Source: Calendula officinalis (taxonomy: Eukaryota > Streptophyta > Magnoliopsida > Asterales > Asteraceae). From it: a stretch of 64,000 nucleotides of DNA. Shown here one piece after another: positions 50,701-62,988 of the stretch. The DNA lies in contig OY970835.1 of NCBI GenBank assembly GCA_963853835.1, positions 30,950,047 to 31,014,046 of the forward strand, read 5' to 3'. How positions within the stretch are numbered: position 1 is the stretch's first letter; each line of letters starts with the position of its first letter. A model generated the notes under the pieces. The model had not been told where the DNA came from. It searched no databases and saw only the letters and a program-made list of their open reading frames with translations. The position numbers and the translations under genes were made by a program.

Positions 50701-51446
50701 ATGTAATTAATAAGCTTCTTCATATTGTTTGATTTTTAAATTTTTTCTTGCTCATGGGATTTTAGCTATTCGTTGATTTTTCAACCATTCGTCCCCAATT
50801 TTTTATACTTGGAATATCAAAACATATGCATGAGTTTTTAGTGCAGTGAGTTATTCTAATCACTTTGATTCCAATGTGATGCTGCATTATAGATGTATGC
50901 TTTTAATTTTTGGATTGTTAATTTTAAATCGCGTTTGTTAGTTTTGATTATATAAAAGAGTGAAAATAAGAATAAAGTGATTGTGTTTTTGTAATTATTT
51001 TGATTTCATTTTTCTGGTTTATGCTACCAAGCAGGGGAATTGATTCCTTATGTTAATACTCTGATGTTACTAAACACAAGAAATGAATTTATTTCTCAGC
51101 CCATTTTATTTCTCAACATTTTATTTCTCAGCTCTATTTCATTTTTCTAAATTTCTCTCTACCAAACGCACTTTAAAGGATGCAACAAAGTGATTTTTCC
51201 ACTATACTTTTTGATGCATTTATACAGTGTGATGACGTGGTGTATAATAAGAGCTACCGTTAAAATTGTAAAACGAGTATCTACCGTTAAAAAAGAAAAA
51301 CTTACCAAAATTAATAACACATTTTTTATTATCTAAAAAAACCTTTATTTTTAAAAGCTTATTTGTGTTAAGTAAGTTTGTTGTGTGTTTGCCTTCTTTC
51401 TCCTTTTAAAAAACGATATTTTAGTTCAATGAAAGTACAAATATTT
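50701..51446. other. Intergenic, no gene seen
   Basis: AT-rich, intron-like near 50701-51000, otherwise unrecognised. Confidence 0.4.
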
Positions 51447-52191
51447 TAGGGGTGGCAATTGGGTTGGGTTTGGGTTAGCGGGTTCGGGTTAGCGTGTTCG
51501 GGTTGGCAGGTTGGAATAACTAAACCCAAACCCGACCTGTTAGAATGTTGGGTCAAAAAAAGCAACCCTAACTTAGACTCATTTAAACCAAGGTAACTCA
51601 GACCCAACCTGTGTAACCTATAAACTTAACAGGTTGGAGTGTCAAGTGGGTTAGCGGGTCAGAACCAGGTTGGTGGGTTAGAAACAAATAAAATGAACCC
51701 AAATACAAGGCTAATCTCAGTCCAATTAATAAAAATAACAAAGTTCAACTTCAAATACATAATAAACCAACCTGATTTAGTTCAAAATTGAGACTGTAAA
51801 ATAAAAAATTCTCCACTTCCCAAATTTACAAGCTTTTAGTTAGAGAAAATATGTCAGAACTTAATTGCATGAGATTTGAATGATAAATTAAAATTTGAAA
51901 GATCAAAAAGAAATGGAAATACTTTAGGTAGGATAATTAATTTAAGGGATGTGTTATATTATTTATGGTAAATACTATGTACATATTTTTTTGAAAAATC
52001 TTTAAAAATTAAACGGGTTGGCGGGTCGACTTGGTTTTACACAAGACAACCCGAACCCAACCTGATTTATAAACAGGTTGGACGGGTCGACCTGTTTTTG
52101 ACCCGAACCCATTTATGGTCAACCCAAAACCGACCTTTTTCGTGTTTGGTTCGTGTTGGGTTGCGGGTCGTGTCAGGAATTGTCACCCCTA
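51447..52191. mobile_element. hAT MITE
   Basis: Ends TAGGGGTGGCAATTGGGTTG and complement TAGGGGTGACAATT; perfect 8-bp duplication AAATATTT (51439-51446, 52192-52199). Interior subterminal GGGTTAGCGGGTTCGGGTT-like repeats on both arms. No coding sequence. Confidence 0.93.
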
Positions 52192-52672
52192 AAATATTTG
52201 TATGTTGTTTTTTACAGCCAGGCTGAAATAATTTTTCTAATAAGAGCTTTTATAACGAGTTTGGATGGTTTGGTTTTATTTATAATGTACACTATATAAC
52301 AGTTGCTAATTTGCTATGATTATTTTTTAACCTTACTTTGATCCCGGTAAATGTTTACTCAGAGAATATCAAACACGTAATTTGTTAACTTAAAGTTCAA
52401 AACTAAATCAAAATAAACCTATAGACCTCACGGGTTTTCATAATGCTCAAAAGTAAAAATCTAAACTCGCAGGTAAATTACAAAGACCGAATCTTACAAA
52501 ACAATAATGACTATTATCTTAGCTTACATCTCCTTTTTAACGTCGCAAAAACCATTGTCTAACGGACCATGGATACTTCAATGAGCTAAACTTGTATTTA
52601 AATAAATTTATAACTTTTTGTTATTACAAATAAATGATCTTACACGCATGTCCATTATGAATTCCGTGGTCG

Positions 52673-55600
52673 CTAACTCCTTGTTTGATGACACAATAAG
52701 GAGGCGTCTACTTGTTGATTTGGCATCATTTCCATACCTCCATTTGGATTTCCCATTTCATTTTGCTACAAATAAGAAAACATTAATTAGGTATAATTTT
52801 CTAAAATACATTTTTATAAGAAACTAGCCGGTGATAAAATAGTGATAAGAGTTCCCGAATAACTCCTATAGCTCAAGGGTTTTATTCTTCTCTGAGTAAA
52901 CATTTACCAGATAGTTAGTGGAAGGTTCGGAAAACATCACATTAACGGTTAGGTCGCATACATTACGTGCAAAGTTAGGTCATCTAAGCGAAGCCCATTA
53001 TAACGAAAATATATTTTAAAAATATTTTTACAAGAATAAAAAAACTCAGGGTTTGTTTAACTCATACCCTAAGGGCGTGAGATTAGAATAATGCATGCAA
53101 ATCTATACAGTAAGTATATTATAAGATGGGTTTTTCTAGGGCATACGATAATGTCTATTAAATGAATCGGTAATTTCCTAATATATATTGAATATCATTA
53201 ATTAACTCTAACTCCTACCAAATTTAGAACATGCATTAAATACAATTTTATGTTTAAAAGGAAATTATTGATTCATTGAATGCCGTTATCGTATGCCCCA
53301 GGGGCATACATTAGAAAAATCCTTATAGGATTAATGAAGTATAAAATAATGAAAATTTTAAAATAATGCATGCAAATCTATATAATATGTTTTTGTACCG
53401 AAAATAGGAAAAGAAATGAACCTTGGAGATAGAGAAAGTAACATCATGTGTCATGAGAGAAGATAGAAGCTCATCGGTTGACGGATGCCATAATTGAAGG
53501 CTTTCTTCAATGCATTGTGGTTCTTCATTCATGGTTGATTTTGGCAATGGGTCAAATATTGCATTAGACAATTGGTTCCTGAAAACCATATAAATTTCAC
53601 TCAAGTCAAAAATTGTCGCTAAAAGTTGAAAAAGTGCCATAAAGTAACAAAAAAAAGTATTAGTAAAACCTTAAAACTATTACATTATGCCAATACTTTT
53701 TTAGAAGTGTCACTAAATATAACATTTTTCATTATGTGGCTACATGACACTTATGTTTCATTCATTCTAATAATTTAATCTGTCAAACTTTTGACATAAG
53801 TATCTTATATGAAGTCTAGTATAAGCACTATTTTGATTATAATAAAAACCTAGTCATTTTTCTTAAAAATTGCACTGATGTGCGAAAGATGATCATAGAA
53901 GACTGTGAGATACAATGGTCACATAAGTAATAGAAACTTATTTTATACACATTAACTAATCAAACCTGGTGGCTTCAAAGGTGTTTTCTGGTGAAGTTGC
54001 GGTGAACATATGTGGGTTGTTTTGTACGTTTATTTGATTTGTACCATCACAAACATTTTCCGGCCAACAACTAATATCCTCGTTGTTCTTCGATGAACTT
54101 TCTCCCTGTAGCGTCTCAAATATCAGTCATACGTATAGAAAAAACTTTGCATATCGACATCAATTTGAAAAAATGAATGTTCTTGTCATTAATTTACATT
54201 ATATATTAGGCAGGGGAGTCAATTGGGTTGCCGGATCGGTTAGAGATCTTATTGGGTCGAGGTTTAGGTAAAAAAATTCTTAACCCGAAACCAGATCCGA
54301 TAAGAAATAAAGTTGGCCGGGTTCGGGTCGTCAGGGGTTACAACTAAGTTGTGTTTTTCTTTTCAATTATATTGTTATTAATAGTAATTACATGTAGCAC
54401 AATTTGATACCTGTTATTCAGAATACTTCTAAATAAAACTAATCATCACATTAATATACAAAAATTATTACATATAGTAAAACTATCTAAACATTTAAAG
54501 GAATTATTTTGTTAACTTCAATTGGGTCTAATCGGGTCAACCCGAAAACTAATAACATTAAGCAATCCTAACCCGATATATGATCTGATGTTAATGTCGG
54601 ATTTGTCGGGTCAAGTTAAAAACCTGACCGAATATATTTAATCCGACTAACATAATCAGGTTCTGATCGTGTTGACCCTTTAAACACCCCTAGGTGTGAC
54701 TCATTATTGCATAGTGTGATATTTGTTGATCTTCTGACATAGTCACAAAAAATGATTAATTGCAATTAAAAGACAAATGTAATGCTTCAAACTTCAAAAG
54801 GTTAGAATCATTTTTATATCGATAGAGTGTTACCTGTAATAATCTTGGATGGTATGCGGAGGTTTGGTCACTCAACACGTGTTCCTATTTGAGACAATGA
54901 AACACTAATGAGACTCTTGCCTATAATATTTGGTCACTCAAACATTTTTTCACAAAAGCTTGTGTCAATAAACATACATTTCTAGTAATGTATATGTGTT
55001 AAGTGCATACAAACTAAGGCTACCTTGCGCTGCGTAACCCGATCCAGTGTCTTACAAAGTAACTTTTCGTATGATTCATAATCGTAAAGCGATGTAAAAG
55101 TCGTTGGATCCGGCTCAAATATCCTTCGATCAAGTGCACAATAAGATCGAGTTAGTTATAGCATGGTGAAGTATGCTTGTGGAATTTTTATCCCAAACAA
55201 CACTACAAGAAAATGACCCTATCCCGACGACACAAAAAAAAGTCTTTGCCGACAACAGGCTATCCTGACAACATGTCGTCGGTAAAGTTTCGTCGCCATA
55301 GCTTAAAATTTTCGTCGCCACAGTTGTCGTCGGCATAAGTCGAGCAATTCCGACGACACTTAGTCGGCGTAATTTAAAAAAATCAAAATTAAATTATTTT
55401 CGTCGGTACCGACGAAATGTCGTCGGTATAGATTTCGTCAAAATTACGAAATTGTTTTTCACTCTACAGGGACTAAATGTCGTCGGCATAGGTAAAGTCA
55501 ACAGCCAGAGTTGGTCAACTTTTTTTTCAGCTGTGCCGACGACATGTTGTCGGGATAGGTGTCGTCGGGAAAGGGTATTTTCTTGTAGTGAAATTATGTA

Positions 55601-57470
55601 TTGTGTGTTTGGGATATATTGTCCGAACAACAATTATAACCATATTAAATCTCTTTAAATAAAAGGTATGAGGGAGGTAAGATATCGACAATCATATATC
55701 TATCCGAAGGTAAAGAAACTGGTATATACCTTCCACAAACATTTTTCATAAATCAAGAAGCAACATATGATTTCTAACCTTAATTGTTCCTTGGCCATAT
55801 GAAGTTGATGCTGTAAAGAGCTAATTTCTTGATGGATTTCCTAAAAGAAAGCTGCAATGAGATTTTATTTTGCAGTAACGCTGTTAAGTTGTTTGTCCGA
55901 TATAGCTACCTAATAATCAACTTGTTGAGTAACATGATCAACGGCCACAAGTGATATAAAAGTGCTTACACGCTATATCACAAGCACGTGGCATTAGGCT
56001 GATTATTAGGTTGCTATATCGTTACAATAAATAAAGTGTAATGTTGGTACCTCGGATTGCATGTCGATTGCTCCGGGACTGATTGAGAAAAGTAATGTTA
56101 GAAAAGGGCTTTGATAATATATAGTACAAACTTTTTAATGCACTAAAAACCCGGAAAATAAAGTTTGTGTGTTTTCATAATAACTGGAAATTAGTATATT
56201 ACTCCGTATTTTATAAAACAATAGAGATGGAGAGAGGGACTGACCAAGGAATATGGATGGCTAAATCATTTTCACTCCTGATCTTGCTTAGGAGGCTGTT
56301 TAAGTACTGCAAAAATTTATATTAAATCAGACATCCCACTAGTAATTTCAAAACAATTAAGAATATGCCAAAATTAATAAGATAACGAAAATGGTTTTTG
56401 TTGTTAATTTAAGTAGACATGAAGGTTATATCTACAATTTAACTTTTTGATTCATCGCACATTGTTTTTAGGCATAACGCCGGTGCCAACAGGTTCGTCA
56501 AGTGTGCGACTCATCACTTTGCTTCTCTAAACTGACACCGTTGACTCGGGTATTCCCTTGCTTCTTCAATATTTTTGTTCAGTGGAAATACCGGTTATGT
56601 GAAGAAGAGGAGTCAAGAAGAGATATTGTAACTGCATTAAGAACTTTATATTCTGCAACATATTTTGTACCTTGTCAAAGTGATAAAGAACGTGAAGAAG
56701 TGTTGTTGTCATAAGTGTGTTAGTTGACATGTTAGTAACGAAGATGTGATGTAGCACTGATGTGACGAAACTGAGGAAGGAAGGAAGAATTTACCGTTGG
56801 GAGCGCCTAACGTTATGTTTATTGTGTATGTAACACTACAAGAATCTACTCTTATATCGATGACACCCTATGGCGACCAACTAAAGAGTTGATAAGTCTT
56901 TAGACTCACGCCTATTATAATGTATTTAAAACGATGTCGTTTAAAGTTATGCGTACATAAAACATGAAAATACAGTTAACAATATTTTATTTTTCTTGTA
57001 AAATCACATGGACCTTTTGCATTTGCGTGGATGTTAAAACGTACCTCTCTATGTTGAATCACACTGCAACAAGGAAAAAAAAAACAGAATCATGAATAAC
57101 ATAATTAATTTAAAGAGACAATGAATTAAAGATATGCATATAAGTACGTACCTTCCTCTTTCAGAATCGGGAAGATTTATGAATCGATTCAGTACATCTT
57201 CAGTTCTATAAAACAAAATCGGACATTACACATTAATTCGTTATTCCAAAAACATGATGAATGTGATTAAGGTTAGGGTTAATACCTCCGTTTGCATGAA
57301 AAATGGTTGAGGCGACCCGAGGGTGAAAACATGATGAGAGCGATGTCGATATCACATAAAACCGAGAGCTCATAAGCCTTTTTAATGAGTCCATTTCTAC
57401 GTTTGCAAAAAGTGACCAATCTGCTTGTGTTGTTCTCGATTCTTTTCATCGGAAGCTTATTTCGACCCAT
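52673..57470 (-). CDS. MIKC*-type MADS-box transcription factor (AGL66/67/104-like)
   Basis: Eleven exons (-): 57470-57286, 57205-57152, 57063-57045, 56306-56245, 56078-56051, 55840-55779, 55123-55024, 54884-54834, 54105-53966, 53578-53422, 52765-52673. Every intron is GT-AG, all phases agree, total 951 nt, 316 aa plus stop. Exon 1 holds the MADS DNA-binding domain (MGRNKLPMKRIENN, KRRNGLIKKAYELSVLCDID, MFSPSGRL), followed by EDVLNRFINLPDSERG. The I/K-like coiled coil follows (LNSLLSKIRSENDLAIH, EIHQEISSLQHQLHMAKEQL, then IFEPDPTTF and LDRVTQRK). These are MIKC* hallmarks of the clade with pollen-expressed AGL66/AGL104 in Arabidopsis. The C-terminal exons are variable. Exon 3 is unusually short (19 nt), and the usual NALVFPDQ-type segment after the MADS domain is missing, so a slightly different exon 3 is possible. 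Residue 22 is Cys where Ser is usual. Confidence 0.9.
52800..53015 (+). mobile_element. Diverged SINE-like repeat in MADS intron 10
   Basis: Shares GTAAAC, AACGGTTAGGTCGC and GCCCATTATAACG blocks in the same order with the better copy at 62755-62945. The Pol III boxes are decayed here. Confidence 0.45.
53128..53325. mobile_element. Foldback MITE in MADS intron 10
   Basis: Left GGGTTTTTCTAGGGCATACG with ATGAATCGGTAATTTCC; right complement GGATTTTTCTAATGTATGCC, GGGGCATACGATAACG, ATGAATCAATAATTTCC. About 60-bp arms around an AT-rich centre. Superfamily not assigned. Confidence 0.65.
54211..54692. mobile_element. hAT-like MITE, decayed, in MADS intron 8
   Basis: Left CAGGGGAGTCAATTGGGTTG, right complement TAGGGGTGTTTAAAGGGTCA; interior GGGTCGAGG/GGGTTCGGGTCG resembles 51447-52191. 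No clear 8-bp duplication. Confidence 0.6.
55201..55590. mobile_element. CACTA-type MITE in MADS intron 6
   Basis: Ends CACTACAAGAAAATGACCCT and complement CACTACAAGAAAATACCCTT; subterminal GTCGTCGG repeats on both arms, as in CACTA (En/Spm) elements. The 3-bp flanks (CAA, AAA) agree only in part. A lone CACTACAAGAATC at 56834 in intron 3 may be the end of another. Confidence 0.8.
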
Positions 57471-58350
57471 TTCTAATTATATACATGTATTTGTGTCTTT
57501 CTATTTCAAGAAAGATACAACAATAGAAAGTATTTGATTTCTAAAACCAGAAATTAGTTTGCGTTTGATCTCATAAAAATCCAGTTTTAGAAATTAGAAA
57601 GGTGATGGTGATGATGATGTCAAACATGCAAGGAGATTAGAGAGAGAAAAGGGATGAATAAAATGTGCACATTTTTGGTGGAGGGAAGAGGTCATAGTTC
57701 CTAAAAAATTGTTTAAGGGGAGGTGATTTACACATTCTGCTTTTTATTTCAGACATGGAAATATATTTAATTTTATATTTATGACACTTATAGCTTTTCT
57801 GTCTCTTTGATGTAAACTAAAAAAGGGATGATACAATTGAAGATGATAATCAGGTAATTTCACTCAAATACAAATTTTATGAATTGAGAGAAAAAGTGAA
57901 ATTTCATAAAATCATAAATTGAATGGTCCATCAACCAAGTGAAATCCTAAAATATACCTAGAATTTTAAATAAGCCTAAAAGAAACCGTCCACAAATTAA
58001 CAAAGTGAAAAAACTGGAAATAACCCTTAAATGCAAGCAACTAAAAAAATGCAGCATTTTTAGCACGAAAGTTGGTTTAGCGCGATGTTCTACTCATTGC
58101 AAGCTTTAATTTAACTGGTCATGGGTTTAAAACAGAGCTCTACAATCTAGATTATACTATTTTAACATATATAACCACATTTCTAACACAATCTTGGACA
58201 TGAGAAATAAACATTTTCGTCACCACCACTCTTTTTTTGAACTTCCACTTTATTTTTTAATCTCACCCACTAGTTTTGCTTCAATAAACCATGGTTAGGT
58301 TTCACACTCCTATAAATTAGCCATAAAACCAAGATACCTATACAAGACTA
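57471..58350. other. MADS gene upstream region
   Basis: Leader and promoter of the minus-strand MADS gene are expected here. I see no TATA or CArG box that I would defend. Confidence 0.3.
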
Positions 58351-58763
58351 GGTGTTGTTTGTTTTTTTAGGGCAAAAAGATCTGCCGTCTGCGGACCACA
58401 TCTGTCAAATGCTGCAGCTTCTGGATGGTCCAAAGGTCTGCAGTCTGTAAGAAAGCTGTTGTTTGTTTTTTAACATCTGTAGACTTGCTTAAATAAATCG
58501 AAATTTAATATATCCTACGTCTGACAACATTAAAATAATCCATACAACATTATATTATGTTGTTTGGAGGAAATGTGTTTTTTTAGGTTTGGAAGACCCA
58601 AGAAGCTAATGTCCAAAGCTTCTTGGAGAAGACCTTCTGCATACATGAAAAGATCTGCGAGCTTCCAAAAAACAAACATCTGCGGGAGGCTTTTTCTGCA
58701 CGTGGTCTGCGTCGCGAAGACAAAAAACCCCAGGAAGATCTTTTGTCAAAAAACAAACAGCAT
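58351..58763. mobile_element. TIR MITE with TGTTGTTTGTTTTTT ends
   Basis: Left GGTGTTGTTTGTTTTTTTAG with AAAAGATCTGCCG; right complement ATGCTGTTTGTTTTTTGACA with AAAGATCTTCC. A GCTGTTGTTTGTTTTTTAAC copy also lies inside (58455). The flanks show no clear duplication. Probably hAT- or Harbinger-like. The plus-strand frame across its right half (58564-58842) is not a gene. Confidence 0.6.
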
Positions 58764-59201
58764 CTTTGTGATACTACCCTATCAAAAAGAGAAGATTAAA
58801 GGAGTGGATTTGTTCTTTGATTTAACTAGCACACAAAACTAAGTAAAACATCAAACTGCACAACGACAATCAAACGCCAAGGAAAACTAAAAATAAATTG
58901 CTCACGTTGTTAACAAGTTTTACACAATATGCCTAGAATAACCGACTTAAAAAGACCGGGGTTACATTGAGTAGACAATTATATATACTTCGTATAAATT
59001 TCCATTTCCATTCTATGGCTTCTTGCAAGGATAATCCATTGGTCCGAAATAAAAATCTCTATAAACATCATTCTATTATTAAAAGGAAACCCATTCCTCT
59101 TCCCATAAAAATAAACTGGAAAAACATATGGCAAATCAAAAACTTTGCTATAATGTTCAAGTTGTAAAGTAAAAAAAAGAAAAAACAAAAAACAAATGAA
59201 A
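58764..59201. other. 3' flank of the DUF761 gene
   Basis: AT-rich; overlapping short frames on both strands have no recognisable product. Confidence 0.4.
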
Positions 59202-59762
59202 TCAAACACTTCGAGCTAGCATTTGTTGAAACTCGACGATAGATTGTTCTCTCTCGAGCTTCAAATCTTCTCGAACCCTTGCGATAAAATCCTCCGCTTT
59301 CTCATCCACCCCTCGGCCGTCTTCCGTCAGAAACTCGTCAGTGTTCTCACTCACATTTTTCATTTCCTCAAATAGCAACGACACATTTCCCGTCGCTACA
59401 ACTTTTTCTAGTATTCTACCGCTAGTCATTGGTAGTCTCGACAACTGACCAGATTTTGGGACATAGCGTTCATCAATGAGTATTGCCGGATAGCCCTTTT
59501 GAAGGAGTTGGTAGCAATAGTTGTTTTTGGCGGACGGCCGTCTCATAATGGGACGAATACGTAATTTGTGACGAGATGAAACAAGAAAACTGTTGACGGT
59601 TTTTATAGCCTTGCGAACTTTGACCCGATAAAGTTTGGATCGTAAGATCTCAATAAAGCTCATACACGTTTTCTGAACGTGTATTAGCTTTTTTATGGAC
59701 TTTTTGAAGAAAGACATGAATGATGAAGAAGAGAGGGTGATTTGAAAATATTTGGGACTCAA
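59202..59762 (-). CDS. DUF761 / cotton-fibre-expressed-protein-like
   Basis: Intronless, 186 aa from the first Met. The C-terminus VDEKAEDFIARVREDLKLER then EQSIVEFQQMLARS is the conserved DUF761 motif (PF05553). The middle is basic (RRPSAKNNYCYQLLQ). DUF761 proteins are plant-specific, small and mostly uncharacterised. A TATA box at 59801-59810 lies only about 40 bases before the first Met, so the second Met (residue 16, MSFFKKSIKK, 59715-59717) may be the real start, giving 171 aa. No frameshift. Confidence 0.88.
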   Translation of the reverse strand: MSPKYFQITLSSSSFMSFFKKSIKKLIHVQKTCMSFIEILRSKLYRVKVRKAIKTVNSFLVSSRHKLRIRPIMRRPSAKNNYCYQLLQKGYPAILIDERYVPKSGQLSRLPMTSGRILEKVVATGNVSLLFEEMKNVSENTDEFLTEDGRGVDEKAEDFIARVREDLKLEREQSIVEFQQMLARSV

Positions 59763-59800
59763 TCACTCAAATGCCGGTTTCAACTTTCAATAGAATGATG

Positions 59801-59810
59801 ATTTATATAT
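59801..59810 (-). promoter_or_regulatory. TATA box of the DUF761 gene
   Basis: TTATATATAAAT on the minus strand, the only strong TATA element just upstream of the gene. Confidence 0.6.
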
Positions 59811-60702
59811 AAGAGGGAAAAAACGGTTTTGCTGCTATAATTAGTTTAGATCCGATTTGATAGTGTATATAGAATTTAATATTTTGCATAAATTAGGAAG
59901 TAATTTGGGTTATAATTTTCTTTATATCATACAAACTTATGAATATAATACAAATCCTTGCAGGATTCATTACCTTTATAGCCTAAATTACATCCTAATT
60001 AATAAGCATTTTAATTTATGCAAAATATTTTAATTTGCGTACATTTTCTCAATTGAAACCGTTTAATTATTAATCTCATAGTTATAGTTTGCATTGTAAC
60101 TTATAAAAGAGTGGATCAAATGATGAATTTAGCATTTTTACTTTGGTTAATTTACTCACATGAGATGGCATTTTCTATAGTAGTATTAAACAATTATTAT
60201 TAAAATAATGTGTGCATCATGTACCGAAACTTGTATTGATTTGGAAAGCACATATTTTGTTCTTTCTCCACTTTTTGGTATGATATCCTTTGCTTGCTTG
60301 GTATATTGTAAGCTTGAAAAGATTGCCACAAACATTGGCCTAAATAACGCTAATGCCATTGAACCTATAAGGGGAAATTATTTTGCGAATAATTTAATAG
60401 ATACGTTTGATTATTATTTAGGTGTATGCTATCTAATAATATCAAGAAGTTAAGTGAATTAAAATCGAAGATACGAATACAATATACTGCAATATTTTAT
60501 GATTTATTATAAAATAGTCGGGATCGGATTTTTAGGGGGGAGCAAATCCTTTTGTACCTAAAAACTAGTTTTTTTGACACATAAATGTTATTAATTTAAA
60601 ACATTCTCATGATACTAATACTTTAACTTTCATTAAATCAGTGGCACGTCAGTTTTTAATGACACATGTGTCCATATTTCCCTTTCTCTTAATATTTATA
60701 AA
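59811..60702. other. Intergenic, no gene supported
   Basis: AT-rich. A plus-strand frame at 60208-60453 (81 codons) has no recognisable family, leader or splice context and is left unannotated. Confidence 0.5.
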
Positions 60703-62160
60703 CTAGGTTATGCCCCGTGAAAAATCACGGGCTGTCATTAATTTTACTAAACGTAATTTTTATAGAATATACAAATTTATCATTAATTCAATGATTATTA
60801 CATATATGATAATATATGATAATGAATTCTAAAATGCTTGTATAATGTAAATTATAGAATTCAATTGTTATAATTTTATTGAATGTAAATTTTAAACAAT
60901 ATAATGTAAATGAGTATCACTTATTTTGATACTGAGGTAAAATGTTTCAAATGCTTCTATAATGTAAACTATCTACTTTAATTTATCTTAAACCACATTT
61001 TAATCTTTTGACTAAATCGCAATTCTTCAAATGTATCATTTATTTTGATACTGAGGTAGTATTAAAGAAGTATGTTTTCGTACAAAGCATTTGTATACGT
61101 GTTGACAGTATAACCATTAACCGCCCAATTTTTTGCCAAACAGAAATCATAAACCTAACTACCTAATGCTTCATATCGTTATGTAAATGTTTACTACTTC
61201 CTCCGTTTTAAAATAAGTGATACATTTACATTTTGGAATTCACTAATTTTGAGGCAAATTATGATAATGAGGGTTAATTAGATTAAATTGGATAATTAGT
61301 GGAGATTGGGTCCCACATCTTTTGAATAAAGTGGGTTAATGATGTTTAAAAGTACAAAATAAGGGTAAATAGGTCATTTTACTTTGTTAAAGTAGATAGT
61401 TAGTGAGTGTGTTGCCGGTAAGTTTTCAAAATGTATCACTTATTTTGAAATACCCTAAAATGAAAATGTATCACTTATTTTTGTGATAACATTATTGATG
61501 CGTTTTCCTAAGATTTTTTTTTTGCCTTTGAAAAAATGAACACGAGGATATCTGTTAACTTGAATACATTGATACTAACCTTTGTTTAACATACTGCGGA
61601 ATCTTAAATCCGTGAAAGAATTTTTATGACGAAAATTCGAAAAAGTATTGTAAAGTACCCGTGCAAATACTAAAAGAAATAGCATGTAGAAGCCGTTTAA
61701 CTTGCAGAAGTCGTTTGACTTCCTGCTCCGAAAATTAAGTTGAAATATAAGGGAGAGTTAATGTCTATCCTAAATTTAAAAAACTTAAATTAAGAACGCC
61801 AATACTTTCGAAATCAAATTCAATTCTCCGAATATTTTCTGAACCAGTTATTTGCAAATTGTAATTTCATATATTAAAAATAAAATTTAAGAAAGATTTA
61901 ATTAGTTATTAATGTGTTTCGAATGTTTAGGAATTGGTTATGTTTTTAAATTTTAATTTAAGTAAGTGAATCACTATAAATTTTCGGTAATTCTTTGCAT
62001 AAATAAGAAGGTTGACAAAATAAAATCACCATAAAACCGAGTGGTGCATTTGGGCGGGAAATTAAAAGTTGTAGCCAATTAGGTGTTGACATGTGGCAAG
62101 TTGTTATCTCAAAAGATGCCAAGTGGCTCATAAAAAGCTTCTTTTATTATATATAATAGA
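60703..62160 (-). mobile_element. Non-autonomous Helitron 2
   Basis: Minus strand begins TCTATTATATATAATAAAAG then AAGC, and ends with hairpin GCCCGTGATTTTTCACGGGG, CATAACCTAG; host A and T at the edges. Same family as Helitron 1 by both ends and by subterminal CCACTTGGCATCTTTT. 1.46 kb, no protein. Confidence 0.85.
61197..61487. mobile_element. Stowaway-like MITE inside Helitron 2
   Basis: CTTCCTCCGTTTTAAAATAA start after TA; right end decayed (ATGTATCACTTATTTT). Related tails at 60911-60940 and 61036-61066. Confidence 0.6.
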
Positions 62161-62754
62161 TAAAATACACACACACACAAATATCAATACCCACTAAAAC
62201 CCCACAATCGACCTCTTTATATTTCAGCTAACTGAATCATTTTAACCGAAGTCCCAACCGAAGAGGGCATGCCAACGACTCCCCAACCGAAGGCCCAACT
62301 GGAGGCAACCGATGCTATCATTGTCACAATGTCACATAGGAATGCCATATTTTCTAAATATACTTTTAAGAAAAATAGCAGAGATTTAAATAACATATAT
62401 TTCACTCTATCTACAACTTCTAAACATCGTGTGATTTTGATTAATTTGATAGAAAAAAGATTGATTAAATGATAAAATCTTGCTATTAATTTCCTATCGA
62501 TGGCAATAGAGTAATTATGATATTATAAAGGGTCAATTGTATCTGTACTAACAAGGCTATTGCTTTTGGTAAAGGAATCAGGACAGGGCCAGCCAGAATG
62601 TAACAACCAAAACTAAGGCCGAAGTTGTGGTGACAAGAGAAAGGTCGAATCATATTAAATGGCAAACGAGGCCTTTCTTCCATGCAAAGCAACAAAAGAA
62701 AAAAGTGTTCACTTTTGAGTTGGCCGGTTTTGTGCTAACGTGTCAATTTTGTTA
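62161..62754. other. Intergenic, no gene seen
   Basis: Contains a short AACCGAAG-type repeat (62247-62290) and otherwise nothing recognised. Confidence 0.4.
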
Positions 62755-62945
62755 AATCCACTGTTTATGGTTCAATGGTAAGAGCAATTGAATGATTTTC
62801 CAAATATCACGAGTTCGATCTTTCCCTGGGTAAACTTCTGCCAAATGGGTAGGCAAAAGTTCGTAAACGAGCACGTCAATCGTTAGGTCGCGCACATTTT
62901 GACTATAAGCTAGGCTACCACGAGGAGCCCATTATAAACGGAAAT
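62755..62945 (+). mobile_element. tRNA-derived SINE-like element
   Basis: Pol III A-box-like TGGTTCAATGGTAAGAGC (62768) and B-box-like GAGTTCGATC (62811), about 43 bases apart as in tRNA-derived SINEs. The sequence does not fold as a tRNA. The downstream body matches 52800-53015 in part. Confidence 0.55.
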
Positions 62946-62988
62946 AGTTATACAATTTTGTATTACTAAGATTACGGCTAAAGTTATA

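Noticed and set aside
54211..54692. 8-bp target duplication for the hAT-like element
   Set aside because: Flanks (ATATTAGG versus GGTGTGAC) do not match, so only the end similarity was used.
56502..56757. Plus- and minus-strand frames in MADS intron 3
   Set aside because: They sit between well-supported exons 3 and 4 and have no similarity to MADS proteins; the exon joins work without them.
60208..60453. 81-codon plus-strand frame
   Set aside because: No recognisable family, no leader or splice context, AT-rich codons; chance frame likely.
62755..62850. tRNA gene
   Set aside because: Box A and B motifs are present but no cloverleaf arms or acceptor stem can be formed; a SINE-like element fits better.
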